A model generated the notes under the pieces. It saw only the letters and a list, made by a program, of their open reading frames with translations, had not been told where the DNA came from and did not search any database. A DNA stretch of 64,000 nucleotides from Parabacteroides sp. FAFU027. GTDB lineage: Bacteria > Bacteroidota > Bacteroidia > Bacteroidales > UBA7332. Of this stretch, positions 63,503 to 64,000 are shown one piece after another (positions within the stretch are counted from its first letter, which is position 1; every line of letters begins with the position of its first letter). The stretch lies in NCBI RefSeq assembly GCF_022808675.1, contig NZ_JAKZKV010000001.1, positions 248,001-312,000 on the forward strand, given 5' to 3'. The translations under genes were made by a program, and so were the position numbers.

Positions 63503-64000
63503 ATGAGATCAATACATTTTGCCGTTGCATCATTGCTCGTTACCAGCATCTCTGCTCAGGCTCAAAACAGTAAAATCCTGACAAGCAAGAGTGACACCCT
63601 CAACTCAAAAGATAAACAGATTACCAAAGTTACCACCTCCAAACAAACGCAGGGGGCAACATTTGGTAAAAAGGTCAATCAAGGCATACACGCAGCAGGA
63701 AGCGCTATAAACCAGGGAGCAACGCTGGTAGGTGGAGCTTTGCCGGGCGGAGCTATCGTCAGCGCCCGACAGATTCCCAATAGCATGCCCAATCGTATTT
63801 CCATGAATGTCACGGTAGCCAAACAGACACAGGGCGCCACATTCGGTGAACGTGCGGCTTCTTCAGCGGCAGGAACCATACACATTAGCCTGACCGATGA
63901 AGGTTGTGTGGTTTTTATGCCTGACAATACAACAATTCAGATCAACACCCGCACACAGACTGCCTCACAATTGAACGAAAAGGAGGCCATACCACTTAAA
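63503..64000 (+). CDS. Exported repeat-containing protein, 3'-truncated by the window edge
   Basis: Starts with ATG at 63503 and stays open to the window end (166 codons). A signal peptide (MRSIHFAVASLLVTSISAQA) is followed by a Ser/Thr/Lys-rich part with two copies of an element: KVTTSKQTQGATFGKKV near residue 46 and NVTVAKQTQGATFGERA near residue 104, about 58 residues apart, separated by a Gly/Ala-rich stretch (GSAINQGATLVGGALPGGA). I do not recognise a family. It is probably secreted or surface-bound. Confidence 0.7.
   Translation, partial: MRSIHFAVASLLVTSISAQAQNSKILTSKSDTLNSKDKQITKVTTSKQTQGATFGKKVNQGIHAAGSAINQGATLVGGALPGGAIVSARQIPNSMPNRISMNVTVAKQTQGATFGERAASSAAGTIHISLTDEGCVVFMPDNTTIQINTRTQTASQLNEKEAIPLK

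Overview
The window is chromosomal DNA of a Bacteroidota bacterium, most likely order Bacteroidales. The evidence is the promoters (a -7 box of TAnnTTTG type, usually ending CTTTGCA), a SusC/SusD pair, Ser-type sulfatases with an anSME-type maturase, menaquinone genes menF/menD, and many palindromic intergenic repeats. I cannot name the genus.

Layout. 1-20 kb is mostly housekeeping: a cut-off conserved protein, pyrB-pyrI with a flavin reductase behind a candidate attenuator, the RNase P RNA, a BrkB-like membrane protein, MgtC-like protein, an ABC-F ATPase, menF, menD, pcm, a copper cluster (copA, copZ, an AraC regulator carrying a metal-binding-like N-terminus), a CDF-like transporter, and a three-gene membrane/winged-helix/DUF4173 module with two matching operator-like sites. 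At 20-22 kb tRNA-Gln(UUG) stands beside mnmA, whose product modifies that tRNA.

23-61 kb is dominated by sulfur acquisition and assimilation: metY and a LuxR-type regulator; a divergent Pst-like ABC transporter; a DUF2061 protein; a second PstS-like protein followed by SusC, SusD and a sulfatase; a degenerate M28-like protein, a gene fragment and a second sulfatase; a solitary TonB receptor; the sulfatase-maturing radical SAM enzyme; a sulfite reductase fused to a TusA domain; and a ThiS-like carrier, E1-like adenylyltransferase, DsrE-like protein, TusA and JAMM protease. The carrier ends in Gly-Gly-Gly-Gly-Lys, a masked C-terminus that the JAMM protease could unmask. This matches the thiocarboxylate route to homocysteine described in Wolinella succinogenes (HcyS/HcyF/HcyD with Sir and MetY).

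The main finding is a nested palindrome (outer TACC...GGTA arms, inner GGTAT-N4-ATACC) upstream of seven sulfur-related transcription units, in six of them centred exactly 42.5 bp upstream of the -7 box, in the seventh about 43 bp; an eighth site is weaker. I infer a sulfur regulon, with the LuxR-type protein as the most likely regulator. It would make the Pst-like system a candidate sulfate (not phosphate) transporter, supported by loss of the phosphate-specific Asp.

A second theme is arrays of phased palindromes or tandem repeats at several intergenic sites (periods 11, 21, 23 and 41 bp), the largest being a 500-bp mosaic of four palindrome families at 23-bp spacing upstream of the carrier gene. 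An AT-rich serine/threonine kinase gene between imperfect direct repeats interrupts the sulfur region. The right end holds an esterase, a metallophosphoesterase and a cut-off repeat-containing exported protein.
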